Positions 25,367 to 33,955 of a DNA stretch of 48,791 nt are shown piece after piece; position 1 is the first letter of the stretch; each line of letters opens with the position of its first letter. Made by a program: the position numbers and the translations under genes. The stretch covers positions 1 through 48,791 of the forward strand of contig JABBZI010000028.1 of the NCBI GenBank assembly GCA_012955965.1, in the 5' to 3' direction. The notes beneath the pieces were generated by a model that was not told the DNA's origin, did not search any database, and saw only the letters and a list, made by a program, of their open reading frames with translations. The stretch comes from Clostridioides difficile (GTDB lineage: Bacteria; Bacillota; Clostridia; Peptostreptococcales; Peptostreptococcaceae).

Positions 25367-25416
25367 ATTATTACTTCTTATACATTTTTGAATTTATAAT
25401 ATATATTTTGATAATA

Positions 25417-27030
25417 TTAATAAACTGCAACATGACCATCACATCTTGATTCTGTTGCACAGATATAACTTTCTTGTTCTGTTTTGAATATTATTTGACC
25501 TCTTCCCATATCGACACTATCATTAATTACTTTTATTTCATGCCCTTTTTCAACTAATGAATCTATGATGTGTTTTGGCATATCTGATTCAACTTCTATT
25601 TTCTTGCCTTCTATCCACTGCCATCTTGGAGCATCTAGTGCTTCTTGAGGATTTAAACCAAAATCTATCATGTTTGTTAGTACTTGAATATGCCCTTGTG
25701 GTTGCATAAAGGCACCCATTACACCAAATGGTCCTATTGCTTTCTCTTCCTTGCCTAAAAATCCAGGTATTATAGTATGATAAGGTTTTTTAAATGGTTT
25801 TACTACGTTATGATGTTCAGGGTCTAAGTTGAAATTATTTCCTCTACTATGTAATGCAATCCCAGTGTTTGGTATCACAATTCCAGAACCAAAGTTTATA
25901 TAGTTACTCTGTATATATGAAACCATATTTCCATCCATGTCAGCAGTACAAAGATATACTGTGCCACCACAATATGGTTCTCCTGCACTTGGATACAGAG
26001 CCTTCTTGTTATTGATTAATGAACTTCTTTTTTTAGCATACTCTTGGTTTAATAAATCTTGAACCTTTGCCTTCATATGCTCTATATCAGTTACATAAGT
26101 TTTAGAATCTGCAAAAGCTAATTTTAAACTTTCTATAATTTTATGTATGTCTTCCACATTTTCTATATTTCCTTCTATATCTAGTTCTTTTAATATATTA
26201 AGTGCCATTAAAACCGTTATTCCATGTCCATTTGGTGGAATTTCAAATATCTTATACCCTTTATATTCTGTACTTATAGGTTCTACCCATGTTGGATAAA
26301 AACGCTCTAAATCGCTTTTTCTTATAGCTCCATCAAACTTTCTAGAATATTCATCTATTTTATTAGCAAGTCTTCCTCTATAAAAGCTTTCAGCTTGAGT
26401 ATTTGCTATTTCTTCTAATGTATTTGCATGTTCTTCACATATAAATATGTCTCCAGCTTCTGGAGCTTTCCCATCTTTAGAAAATGTATCAAACCATGGT
26501 ATGAATTCTTCCCCAATAAGCTCTTTTTCATATAGTTCATATGATTTTTTCCAAACTTTAGCCACATTAGGAGATACTACATAACCCTCTCTTGCATAGT
26601 TTATTGCTGGAGATAAACATTCCTTTAAACTAAGTTTACCATACTTTTTATTTAATTCTGCCCAAGCTGCAGGTATTCCAGGTACAGTTACTGCTCCAAA
26701 TCCATACTTTGGCATTTCCTCCATATTATCATAATTATTTAATTCCATCTTTTCTGGAGCAAAACCACTAGAGTTTAGACCATACAATTTTTTTTCTTCC
26801 TCTATCCAAACAAGGGCATATGCATCTCCCCCAATCCCATTGCTTGTTGGTTCTACTACTGATAATGTGGCAGCTGTTGCAACTGCTGCATCCACAGCAT
26901 TACCACCTTTTTTTAATATTTCAAGCCCAGCTTGAGATGCTAGTGGTGTTGATGTTGCAACTGCACCATTTTTAGCATATACGACATTTCTTATTGATGA
27001 ATATTTATGTTGATAAGCATTAAACTTCAT
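25417..27030 (-). CDS. ggt: Gamma-glutamyltransferase family protein
   Basis: About 537 aa. The N-terminal half has GGNAVDAAVATAATLSVVEPTSNGIGGD, the hallmark of the Ntn-hydrolase gamma-glutamyltranspeptidase family. The autocatalytic Thr is expected in YCGGTVYLCTADMDGNMVS (about residue 356), where the precursor would cleave into two subunits, and the substrate-binding GSGIVIPNTGIALHSRGNNF follows. There is no signal peptide, so it is probably cytosolic, unlike secreted E. coli Ggt. Close relatives act on glutathione, gamma-glutamyl compounds or cephalosporin-like amides, so the substrate is open. The ATG at 27030 is used: AAGGAG overlaps the upstream TTG start of the longest frame. Confidence 0.88.
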   Translation of the reverse strand: MKFNAYQHKYSSIRNVVYAKNGAVATSTPLASQAGLEILKKGGNAVDAAVATAATLSVVEPTSNGIGGDAYALVWIEEEKKLYGLNSSGFAPEKMELNNYDNMEEMPKYGFGAVTVPGIPAAWAELNKKYGKLSLKECLSPAINYAREGYVVSPNVAKVWKKSYELYEKELIGEEFIPWFDTFSKDGKAPEAGDIFICEEHANTLEEIANTQAESFYRGRLANKIDEYSRKFDGAIRKSDLERFYPTWVEPISTEYKGYKIFEIPPNGHGITVLMALNILKELDIEGNIENVEDIHKIIESLKLAFADSKTYVTDIEHMKAKVQDLLNQEYAKKRSSLINNKKALYPSAGEPYCGGTVYLCTADMDGNMVSYIQSNYINFGSGIVIPNTGIALHSRGNNFNLDPEHHNVVKPFKKPYHTIIPGFLGKEEKAIGPFGVMGAFMQPQGHIQVLTNMIDFGLNPQEALDAPRWQWIEGKKIEVESDMPKHIIDSLVEKGHEIKVINDSVDMGRGQIIFKTEQESYICATESRCDGHVAVY

Positions 27031-27242
27031 AAACTTCAACTCCTTGTCATTTTTTATTTGTTATTTTTCCTAAATTTATTATATAACATCAAGTAATACA
27101 ACTGATACAAAATATAAACTTTTTCCAAAGCTTAATTCATTCATCATAATATGTGCCCATATAAACTCTACGATTTTCTGGATTAGCTTAAATAATTTAA
27201 TTTACTAAGAAAATTTCTTTAAGACTTTTAATAAAAATTAAA

Positions 27243-29180
27243 CTATTCTATTATCATATTTTGAGCATATTTTAATGTTAAAAAATAATATATAAAGTAT
27301 CCTATATAATAAATGATTAGAGTTATGATAATTGGAATAATTAGTGACCTAGGGATAAACTTTTGTGCAATTGACATTGCAAATAGATTATGAATTGTGC
27401 CTACGACTAATGGTAGTAAAAATACAACTTTTAATTGTATTGATATTATTTTCTCAATATCCTTGTTATTTGCTCCAAGTTTTATTAACATAATGTATCT
27501 CTCTTTATCATCATATATACTTGATAGTTGCTTAAACAAAATTATACTACCTGTGCATAAAAGAAACACTACAGATAAAAATATGCCTATAAATAGCATA
27601 AGACCACTTAGTTTTATCAAATTATTATAGTTTTCAGTCCTCGATGTAAAATTAAAAGGATAAGTAGGTTTAATATTTTTATTCACTATATTCTTCAATT
27701 CTAAGGTCAAATCAAGCCCTTTCTTTTCATTGTCTACATCAATTAATCTTATTAGTCTAGAGCTTTTGTCTGATTTTAACTGATTAAAGACGTTATCTTT
27801 TACTACTACTAAATCAAATGTAGATTGTGAATTTATTTCTGGTTCTAATATATTTTCTTGTACTGTAAAAAAATTTGTATCATATTCTTTTTCACCTTTA
27901 ATGTATAGATTTATTTCTTCAGTATTAAAGCTTTCAAAAAATATTTTCTTATATGAGTCAGAAACATAATGCACATATTCATCTGAAGATAAATCTTTAT
28001 AATCCTTCTTCTGATACTGTCTTAATTTTTTAAAATCACTTTCTTTAATGAAGTCCACGGATATTATATCTTTTCTTTGATTATTTTCATTTTTATAGTA
28101 CATTTCAAAGATTATATTTTTATCTATAAGCTCTATTGTCTTATCAAAGATTATCTTATTATCCTTTTTGTATTTATATATCAAATTGTCAATTTCATTA
28201 TTTACATAATCATTTCCTACATTTATTGTATAACTGTATTTGTAATTTTCACTTATATTTCTATCTATATCATAGTAAAGTGATATAGTAAATCCTAGCA
28301 TAGTTACACTTGTAGCTATTAATATTGCTATTATAGCCAGTATCCTACTATTACTTTTCAACTTAAATCCAAGTTCAGAAAAAGCAATTAGATTTCTTCC
28401 TTTATAATAAAAGCTTTTTTTCTTCTTAACAGTATCAATGATTATAGACATAACTGATGAGAAGAATAAAAAAGTTCCAGGTATTATTGTAATTAATATA
28501 AAAACAGAAAGCATAATATTCTCAGCAATAAAATAACTAATTGACATAAGATAAGAAATTGTTGTCAATAAAATACCAAGTATTCCTTTTAGCCTTATAC
28601 ATTTTTTAGTTGTATGCTTTTCTGGCAATTTATTAAATAATTCCACAATCCTTTTATTTCTTATAACCATAGTATTTCTTATTCCAATAACTATGAATAT
28701 TATTAAAAATACAACTATTGTTTGAACTAAAGCCTTTATACTTAAATTCATTTTTACCACTATCATTTCATTCATTAACTTTACAAGTATCATAGTCATA
28801 AGCTTTGAAAATAACAATCCTAAAAATATTCCTATTAATATAGCAAGTATTCCCATCAAAAAAGTCTCATATAAAAACATCCTTCCTATTTGACTTTTCC
28901 TCATTCCAAGTAAATTATAAGTTCCAACTTCTCGTCTACGTCTATTAAAAAAAAATGAGTTTGAATAATATATAAATAAGAAAATAAATATAATTATTAC
29001 AATTGAACTTGTATTAATACTCATCTTAGTTTTTTCGCCAAGTGAGCTTAAAGCTTCATTATACTCTATAGATTTAAAACTAAAAAATACAAACACACTA
29101 AATACAATTGAAATAAAGTACATTAAATAGTTAAAAAAACTATTTTTTACATTTTGTATTGCAATTCTAAATAAACTCAT
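27243..29180 (-). CDS. BceB-type ABC transporter permease (second module)
   Basis: 645 aa with ten predicted helices and a large external domain at about residues 305-520, rich in Lys, Asp and Asn. RRREVGTYNLLGMRKSQIGRMFLYE near residue 85 is the FtsX-like cytoplasmic coupling segment. The start is the ATG at 29180, after GGAGGAG; the longest frame starts six codons earlier at a TTG inside that site. It overlaps the ATPase gene by 14 bases. With the divergent regulator and kinase it makes a complete Bce-like detoxification module, in which the permease itself usually acts as the sensor for the kinase. Confidence 0.88.
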   Translation of the reverse strand: MSLFRIAIQNVKNSFFNYLMYFISIVFSVFVFFSFKSIEYNEALSSLGEKTKMSINTSSIVIIIFIFLFIYYSNSFFFNRRRREVGTYNLLGMRKSQIGRMFLYETFLMGILAILIGIFLGLLFSKLMTMILVKLMNEMIVVKMNLSIKALVQTIVVFLIIFIVIGIRNTMVIRNKRIVELFNKLPEKHTTKKCIRLKGILGILLTTISYLMSISYFIAENIMLSVFILITIIPGTFLFFSSVMSIIIDTVKKKKSFYYKGRNLIAFSELGFKLKSNSRILAIIAILIATSVTMLGFTISLYYDIDRNISENYKYSYTINVGNDYVNNEIDNLIYKYKKDNKIIFDKTIELIDKNIIFEMYYKNENNQRKDIISVDFIKESDFKKLRQYQKKDYKDLSSDEYVHYVSDSYKKIFFESFNTEEINLYIKGEKEYDTNFFTVQENILEPEINSQSTFDLVVVKDNVFNQLKSDKSSRLIRLIDVDNEKKGLDLTLELKNIVNKNIKPTYPFNFTSRTENYNNLIKLSGLMLFIGIFLSVVFLLCTGSIILFKQLSSIYDDKERYIMLIKLGANNKDIEKIISIQLKVVFLLPLVVGTIHNLFAMSIAQKFIPRSLIIPIIITLIIYYIGYFIYYFLTLKYAQNMIIE

Positions 29181-29934
29181 TTTTATTAACTCCTCCAATT
29201 AAGGAAACTGTATTTACTATTTTATTATAAAATTCCCTAGTACTCTCTCCCTTGACAATCTCTGTAAATATTATTCCATCCTTTATAAAGAGTATCCTAT
29301 CGCAAAAACTTGCACATGTGGCATCATGAGTTACCATCAATATCGTTCTATTGTTATTTTTATTTAATTTCAATAGACAGTTCAATAAATCCCTAGCAGA
29401 TTTGGAATCTAATGCTCCTGTGGGTTCATCTGCAAGTATTAATGATGGTTTTGTTGCTATTGCTCTACAAACAGCTCCTCTTTGTTTCTGTCCTCCTGAA
29501 ACTTCACTTGGGTATTTATATAATATTGATTCTATATTTAATTCTCTTGATATTTCTTGTATTCTATTTTCTATTACTGATACACTTTCATTTTTTAAAG
29601 AAAGGGGCAACATTATGTTTTCTTTTATTGTAAGAGTTTCTAAAAGATTAGAATCTTGAAACACAAATCCAAGATTATCACGTCTAAAATCTGCTAATTC
29701 ATTTTGCTTCATTTTAACAATATTCTTTTTATTTATATAAACCTCTCCTGATGAAGGTAAATCTATCGTAGAAATGATATTTAAAAGAGTTGATTTACCA
29801 GCACCAGATGAACCCATAATACCAACAAATTCTCCTTTATAGACTTTAAAATGTATTCCTCTTAAAGCTTCAAATTTTGAACCTTTTCTTCCATACTCTT
29901 TTTTTATATTTTCAACAGATAATATTTCTTCCAT
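29167..29934 (-). CDS. BceA-type ABC transporter ATP-binding protein (second module)
   Basis: About 255 aa. Walker A GSSGAGKST, Q loop VFQDSNLLETLTIKENI, signature VSGGQKQRGAVCRAI, Walker B LILADEPTGALD, and switch VTHDATCAS are present. Two starts are possible: the ATG at 29958 lacks a ribosome site, while the ATG at 29934 has AGAGGTGA about eight bases before it, so I use the latter. It resembles the BceA-like protein at 18.2-18.9 kb in layout, but the two pairs are clearly divergent. A promoter (29989-30017) with an upstream palindromic site precedes it. Confidence 0.9.
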   Translation of the reverse strand: MEEILSVENIKKEYGRKGSKFEALRGIHFKVYKGEFVGIMGSSGAGKSTLLNIISTIDLPSSGEVYINKKNIVKMKQNELADFRRDNLGFVFQDSNLLETLTIKENIMLPLSLKNESVSVIENRIQEISRELNIESILYKYPSEVSGGQKQRGAVCRAIATKPSLILADEPTGALDSKSARDLLNCLLKLNKNNNRTILMVTHDATCASFCDRILFIKDGIIFTEIVKGESTREFYNKIVNTVSLIGGVNKNEFI

Positions 29935-29988
29935 AGTTAAATAATCACCTCTAAGCATAATTAGTTATTTATTAATTCCCACAAATAT

Positions 29989-30017
29989 ATTATATATATT
30001 AAAATAGCCTTTAAACA
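29989..30017 (-). promoter_or_regulatory. Candidate promoter of the Bce-like transporter genes
   Basis: On the minus strand TGTTTA (30017-30012) is 17 bases from TATAAT (29994-29989). The poor -35 and a palindromic site starting 20 bases upstream of it fit activation by an OmpR-class regulator. Confidence 0.5.
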
Positions 30018-30037
30018 TTTAATTACATTAATTTAAG

Positions 30038-30053
30038 GTTACATTTATATAAG
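30038..30053. promoter_or_regulatory. Palindromic operator-like site A
   Basis: GTTACATTTATATAAG, related to the ideal palindrome GTTATATTAATATAAC, lies upstream of the transporter promoter. It is one of three related copies in this divergent region. Confidence 0.45.
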
Positions 30054-30119
30054 TATTTATTATATTTCTTCATTTTTATTGTAATTATGTTTAAAATATA
30101 ATTTATCAAGCAAAATATA

Positions 30120-30135
30120 GTTATATTAGTATAAT
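30120..30135. promoter_or_regulatory. Palindromic operator-like site B
   Basis: GTTATATTAGTATAAT matches the ideal palindrome GTTATATTAATATAAC at 14 of 16 positions. It lies in the first copy of the 65-base duplication. Confidence 0.5.
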
Positions 30136-30184
30136 TATTTTAGATTATAAGGTAGAAAAATTTTAATTTATCAAGTAAAATAAG

Positions 30185-30200
30185 GTTATGTTAATATAAC
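30185..30200. promoter_or_regulatory. Palindromic operator-like site C
   Basis: GTTATGTTAATATAAC matches the ideal palindrome at 15 of 16 positions. It lies in the second copy of the duplication, only 11 bases before the ribosome site of the regulator gene, so a protein bound here could block as well as activate. Confidence 0.5.
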
Positions 30201-30222
30201 TATTTTGAATTAGGAGGTAAGA

Positions 30223-30897
30223 ATGTTTAAAATAATGGTAATTGAAGATGATGTTTCATTGAAGAATATCATAGCAGAATGTCTTTCTAAATGGGGACAT
30301 GATGTGTATCAAATAGAAAATCTTGAAAATATCATAGAAGAATTTAGAAACTATGAACCACAATTAGTTTTATTGGATATAAATCTTCCATTTTATGATG
30401 GTTTTCATTGGTGTAATGAAATAAGAAAAATTTCAAAAGTCCCTATAATCTTTATTTCTTCAAGAAACTCTAATATGGATGTAATAATGGGGGTAAATCT
30501 TGGTGCAGATGATTATATACAAAAACCATTTTCTATAGATGTTTTAGTGGCTAAAGTTAATGCCCTTTTAAGAAGAACTTATAATTTTGTTGAGAATAAT
30601 TCAAATCAAATTGTTCATAATGGTGTTATCTTAGATTTATCAACTGCAACCATAAGTTATGAAGACAATATTGTTGAATTAACCAAAAATGAAATTAAAA
30701 TTCTACATGAGCTTATGAAGTATAAGGGGCAAATAGTTAGTAGAAATAAACTTATGAAAAAACTATGGGATAATGATTGGTTTGTAGATGATAATACATT
30801 AACTGTAAATGTAAACCGAATACGAGTAAAATTAAATGAAATTGGGTTGGAAGATTTTATAGATACAAAACGAGGATTAGGTTATATAATCAATTAA
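30223..30897 (+). CDS. OmpR-family response regulator, BceR-like
   Basis: 224 aa. The receiver (1-118) has VIEDDVSLKN, the phospho-acceptor Asp52 in LVLLDINLPFYDG, ISSRNSN and YIQKPFSIDVL. The DNA-binding domain (128-224) has LTKNEIKILHELMKYKG and TLTVNVNRIRVKLNEIG. It is divergent from the Bce-like transporter genes and followed after 23 bases by its kinase. The shared intergenic region has three palindromic elements that are its likely targets. The ATG has AGGAGGT. Confidence 0.92.
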   Translation: MFKIMVIEDDVSLKNIIAECLSKWGHDVYQIENLENIIEEFRNYEPQLVLLDINLPFYDGFHWCNEIRKISKVPIIFISSRNSNMDVIMGVNLGADDYIQKPFSIDVLVAKVNALLRRTYNFVENNSNQIVHNGVILDLSTATISYEDNIVELTKNEIKILHELMKYKGQIVSRNKLMKKLWDNDWFVDDNTLTVNVNRIRVKLNEIGLEDFIDTKRGLGYIIN

Positions 30898-30920
30898 AAC
30901 AACTCTAAGTAGGTGAATTT

Positions 30921-31925
30921 ATGAGCTTTAAAGATTTTCTCAAAGATAAGCTTGGATTTTTGATATACAATTTTACTTTCTTAATTTTTACAATAGCAGT
31001 TATTGTATTTTCTCCTGTAGAAATTTTTTTAACTGACACTATTTTATATATATTAATTATAAATGTCGCATTTTTATTGTTATATCTACTAATTAACTAC
31101 ATAAAGAAGAATAAATTTTTAAATGACCTAAAAAATGATACACTTAAGATTAATACCAATGATATAGAATTAATTAAGTGTAAAAATGAAGAAAAAATAT
31201 ATTTGAACATCATTAAAAATTATCAACATAAGTGCAATGAAATAATAAACAATAATGTTAAGAAATTTGAAGAAAATAAAGAGATTATGAGTATGTGGGT
31301 ACATGATATAAAGATGCCTATAGCAATAATAAAACTTACGCTCGAGCAGAATGAAAATTTAATTGATGAAAAAACTTCTAATGATATAGACAATGAAATA
31401 TTTAGAATTGAAAATTCTGTTGAAAAAATTTTATACTTATCCAAACTTGAAGATTTTCATAAAGACTTTTTGATTCAAGAAGTAAACATTGAAAAGATTA
31501 TTAGAGATATTATAAGAAAATATTCAAAATATTTTATTTCAAAAAAAATAATTTTAGACTTAAATAATTTGAATTTTAAAGTTTTATCAGACGATAAATG
31601 GCTCTACTTCATATTCGAGCAATTATTGAGTAATTCCCTAAAATATTCCTCATTAGGAGATAATATATCTATCTATTGCAAAACAAGCAAAAATTATTTA
31701 CAATTAAGAGTGGAAGATACTGGTTGTGGTATAAAAAAGGAAGATTTAAATCGAATATTCAATAAGGGATTTACAGGTAATAATGGAAGAAATAACGCTA
31801 AATCTACAGGACTTGGGCTTTATTTAGCAAAAGAACTTTGTGATAAACTTGGCCATAAAATCGATGTAGATTCAGAGTACAATCAATATACAAAATTTAC
31901 TATTACATTCAAATGTGATTTATAG
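30921..31925 (+). CDS. Intramembrane-sensing histidine kinase, BceS-like
   Basis: 334 aa. Two helices (about 12-30 and 40-60) are joined by an extracellular loop of only a few residues, the signature of BceS-type kinases that sense through their partner transporter. The phospho-acceptor is His128 in MWVHDIKMPIAIIKL. The N box is EQLLSNSLKYSS and the G boxes are VEDTGCGIKKEDL and STGLGLYLAKELCDKLGH. It lies next to its regulator and is divergent from the transporter, so the signalling route transporter to kinase to regulator to transporter promoter is likely. Confidence 0.92.
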   Translation: MSFKDFLKDKLGFLIYNFTFLIFTIAVIVFSPVEIFLTDTILYILIINVAFLLLYLLINYIKKNKFLNDLKNDTLKINTNDIELIKCKNEEKIYLNIIKNYQHKCNEIINNNVKKFEENKEIMSMWVHDIKMPIAIIKLTLEQNENLIDEKTSNDIDNEIFRIENSVEKILYLSKLEDFHKDFLIQEVNIEKIIRDIIRKYSKYFISKKIILDLNNLNFKVLSDDKWLYFIFEQLLSNSLKYSSLGDNISIYCKTSKNYLQLRVEDTGCGIKKEDLNRIFNKGFTGNNGRNNAKSTGLGLYLAKELCDKLGHKIDVDSEYNQYTKFTITFKCDL

Positions 31926-32041
31926 TATCTTAGTATTGATAGTTTATTTCTATTTAACTTATATTCAACAGGCTTCTTAATAATGATTCTATATGTACAT
32001 CCCAGTATATAATAAATAGTTTTTATAAAAAGGAGGAAGAC

Positions 32042-33271
32042 ATGTCTTTTCTAAAAAAATTTAAAAAGAAAAAATTTAGAAATAGCAGCTTCAAAAGTAA
32101 CAACTTTAGAAGTAGTAGTTTTGGAAGTAATGGCTTCAAAGCTAAAAATAAAGGTTTTAAAAACAATCCCTTTAAAAATAAAAGATTCAAAATTTATGCA
32201 GGAATAGTAGTAATCATACTTCTAATTTTAGGGGTACTTGCTTACAATGATGCGAAAAACACTAAATTACAAGCTAATGAAAACTTTATAGAAACATATA
32301 CTGTTCCTGAAAATGAGAAAATATTTATAAATGGTATGGTTGTTCCTAAACAGACTAAAGACTTTAATATCTCTGGAGATTATGAACTAAGTGCTGTTAA
32401 TGTCACAAATGGTCAAAAAGTAAACCAAGGAGACCTTCTTTTTACTGCTAAAAACCCAACTATAATAGCAGAAATAGATAGTTTAAAATCACAACTTAGC
32501 CAATACAAAAAACAAAAAATATCACTTTCTGATATTACTGAAAATAGAGATGCTATCGCTTCTATAAATGCTCAGATAACTGCTTTAAATTCTCAGATAG
32601 CTTCTTTAGATAAGAAAGCATATGATAGCGTTACTGCTCCTTTTGATGGTACTGTATACTTAAATGACCAAACTGGAAATCCAGACCAACCAGCTTCATT
32701 TATGACTATTCAAGGTCTAGAGTTTTATATGAAAGGACAAGCAAGTGAACAAGATTTACCTAAAATGAAAATTGACCAAATGGTTAATATATTAGTTTTC
32801 TCAACTGACCAAAAGCTTACTGGTAGAATAAGTTTTATATCTGATAAGCCATCTACTCCAAATACTGAGATGGGAGCTCAACAGAATACTCTATCTTATT
32901 ATGATATAAATATAGCATTTGATAATCAAGAAGGACTAGTAAATGGATTCCATCTTCAAGCATCACTTGAAGTAGCTAGTTCAAGCTTTAAAATACCAGC
33001 ATCTTGTGTGCTTAAAGACAAAAAACACTCATACGTATTTAAGGATTTAGATGGTATATTGAAAAAACAAATTGTAGATGTAGCAAGTCAAAATGATGAT
33101 TTTGCTGTAGTTAGAGGCGGTCTTGAGCAAGGCGATATAGTAATAAAACACCCTACTAAAGAAATGAAAGAAGGAAACCCAGTTCAAGGCGATGGCGTAA
33201 CTGCTGGTTCTGATAATGGAGATGCTACTCCAAATAAAAAAGTAAAAGAAGTTACTATGGATGTGAATTAA
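32042..33271 (+). CDS. Membrane-fusion (HlyD/MacA-like) efflux adaptor with Phe-repeat N terminus
   Basis: 409 aa. A single helix (about 52-68) is followed by a barrel-sandwich and coiled-coil adaptor: the lipoyl half-motifs near NVTNGQKVNQGDLLFTAKNP, a coiled coil at about 145-200 (IDSLKSQLSQYKKQ; INAQITALNSQIASLDK), the second half APFDGTVYLNDQTG, then beta-barrel and C-terminal domains. Before the helix is a basic Lys/Ser/Asn stretch with Phe at residues 7, 12, 17, 22, 27, 32 and 39, 44, 49. This spacing of five is unusual. It is the first gene of a three-gene efflux operon like B. subtilis yknXYZ. The ATG has AAGGAGGAAG. Confidence 0.88.
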   Translation: MSFLKKFKKKKFRNSSFKSNNFRSSSFGSNGFKAKNKGFKNNPFKNKRFKIYAGIVVIILLILGVLAYNDAKNTKLQANENFIETYTVPENEKIFINGMVVPKQTKDFNISGDYELSAVNVTNGQKVNQGDLLFTAKNPTIIAEIDSLKSQLSQYKKQKISLSDITENRDAIASINAQITALNSQIASLDKKAYDSVTAPFDGTVYLNDQTGNPDQPASFMTIQGLEFYMKGQASEQDLPKMKIDQMVNILVFSTDQKLTGRISFISDKPSTPNTEMGAQQNTLSYYDINIAFDNQEGLVNGFHLQASLEVASSSFKIPASCVLKDKKHSYVFKDLDGILKKQIVDVASQNDDFAVVRGGLEQGDIVIKHPTKEMKEGNPVQGDGVTAGSDNGDATPNKKVKEVTMDVN

Positions 33272-33278
33272 TTTACAT

Positions 33279-33953
33279 ATGTTAATAAAATTAGAAAATA
33301 TTCAAAAGTATTACAAAGTAGGGAAAGATGAATTACATGTTTTAAAATCCTTAAATTTAGAAATTGATTCTGGAGAATTCGTCATGATAATGGGTAAATC
33401 TGGTAGTGGTAAAACTACTTTACTTAATATCTTAGGTTTTCTTGATGTATTTGATGAAGGAAGATATATATTTGATGGAACAGATGTAACTAATTTGAGT
33501 GAAAATGAACGTTCTGTTTTTAGAAACATTAATATTGGATTTGTTTTTCAACAATTCAATTTAATAGAAACTTTAAATGTATATCAAAATGTAGAGTTAC
33601 CTCTAATCTATAATAAGGCACTAAAAAAATCTGAAAGAGAAGAAATTGTTAAAGATAAATTAAAATCTGTTGGACTTTTGGATAAACTTAAACAAAAACC
33701 TCTTCAATTATCTGGTGGTCAGCAACAGCGTGTAGCCATTGCACGCTGTCTGGCAAATGACCCTCAAATAATCTTTGCTGATGAGCCAACAGGAGCATTA
33801 GATAGCGAAACTAGCAAAGAAATTATGGAACTTTTAACAGAACTTAATGAACAAGGTAAGACTATAATAATGGTTACACATGATCAAGATTTAACTAAGT
33901 ATGCAACTAAGGTCATACGACTTAAAGATGGTGTGTTTACTTCGGAGGTGTAA
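33279..33953 (+). CDS. MacB/YknY-like ABC transporter ATP-binding protein
   Basis: 224 aa. Walker A GKSGSGKTT, Q loop VFQQFNLIETLNVYQNV, signature LSGGQQQRVAIARCLA, Walker B IIFADEPTGALD, and switch VTHDQDLTKYA are all present. In MacB these domains are fused to the permease; here they are separate, as in YknY and LolD. The ATG has no clear ribosome site and lies seven bases after the adaptor stop, so translation may depend on the preceding gene. The permease follows after two bases. Confidence 0.92.
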   Translation: MLIKLENIQKYYKVGKDELHVLKSLNLEIDSGEFVMIMGKSGSGKTTLLNILGFLDVFDEGRYIFDGTDVTNLSENERSVFRNINIGFVFQQFNLIETLNVYQNVELPLIYNKALKKSEREEIVKDKLKSVGLLDKLKQKPLQLSGGQQQRVAIARCLANDPQIIFADEPTGALDSETSKEIMELLTELNEQGKTIIMVTHDQDLTKYATKVIRLKDGVFTSEV

Positions 33954-33955
33954 TC

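Larger units (their letters stand above)
30099..30224. repeat. Imperfect tandem duplication, 65-base period, upstream of the response regulator
   Basis: Two copies begin TAATTTATCAAG at 30099 and 30164. Each is followed by a CAAAATA- or TAAAATA-type stretch, the palindromic site and a TATTTTAGATTATAAGG-like or TATTTTGAATTAGGAGG-like tail. In the second copy the tail is the ribosome binding site of the response regulator. The duplication therefore doubles the operator and probably the promoter. Confidence 0.6.

Noticed and set aside
30099-30224. CRISPR-like repeat array
   Set aside because: Only two imperfect copies with no distinct spacers; it covers the regulator's promoter and ribosome site, so it is a regulatory duplication.
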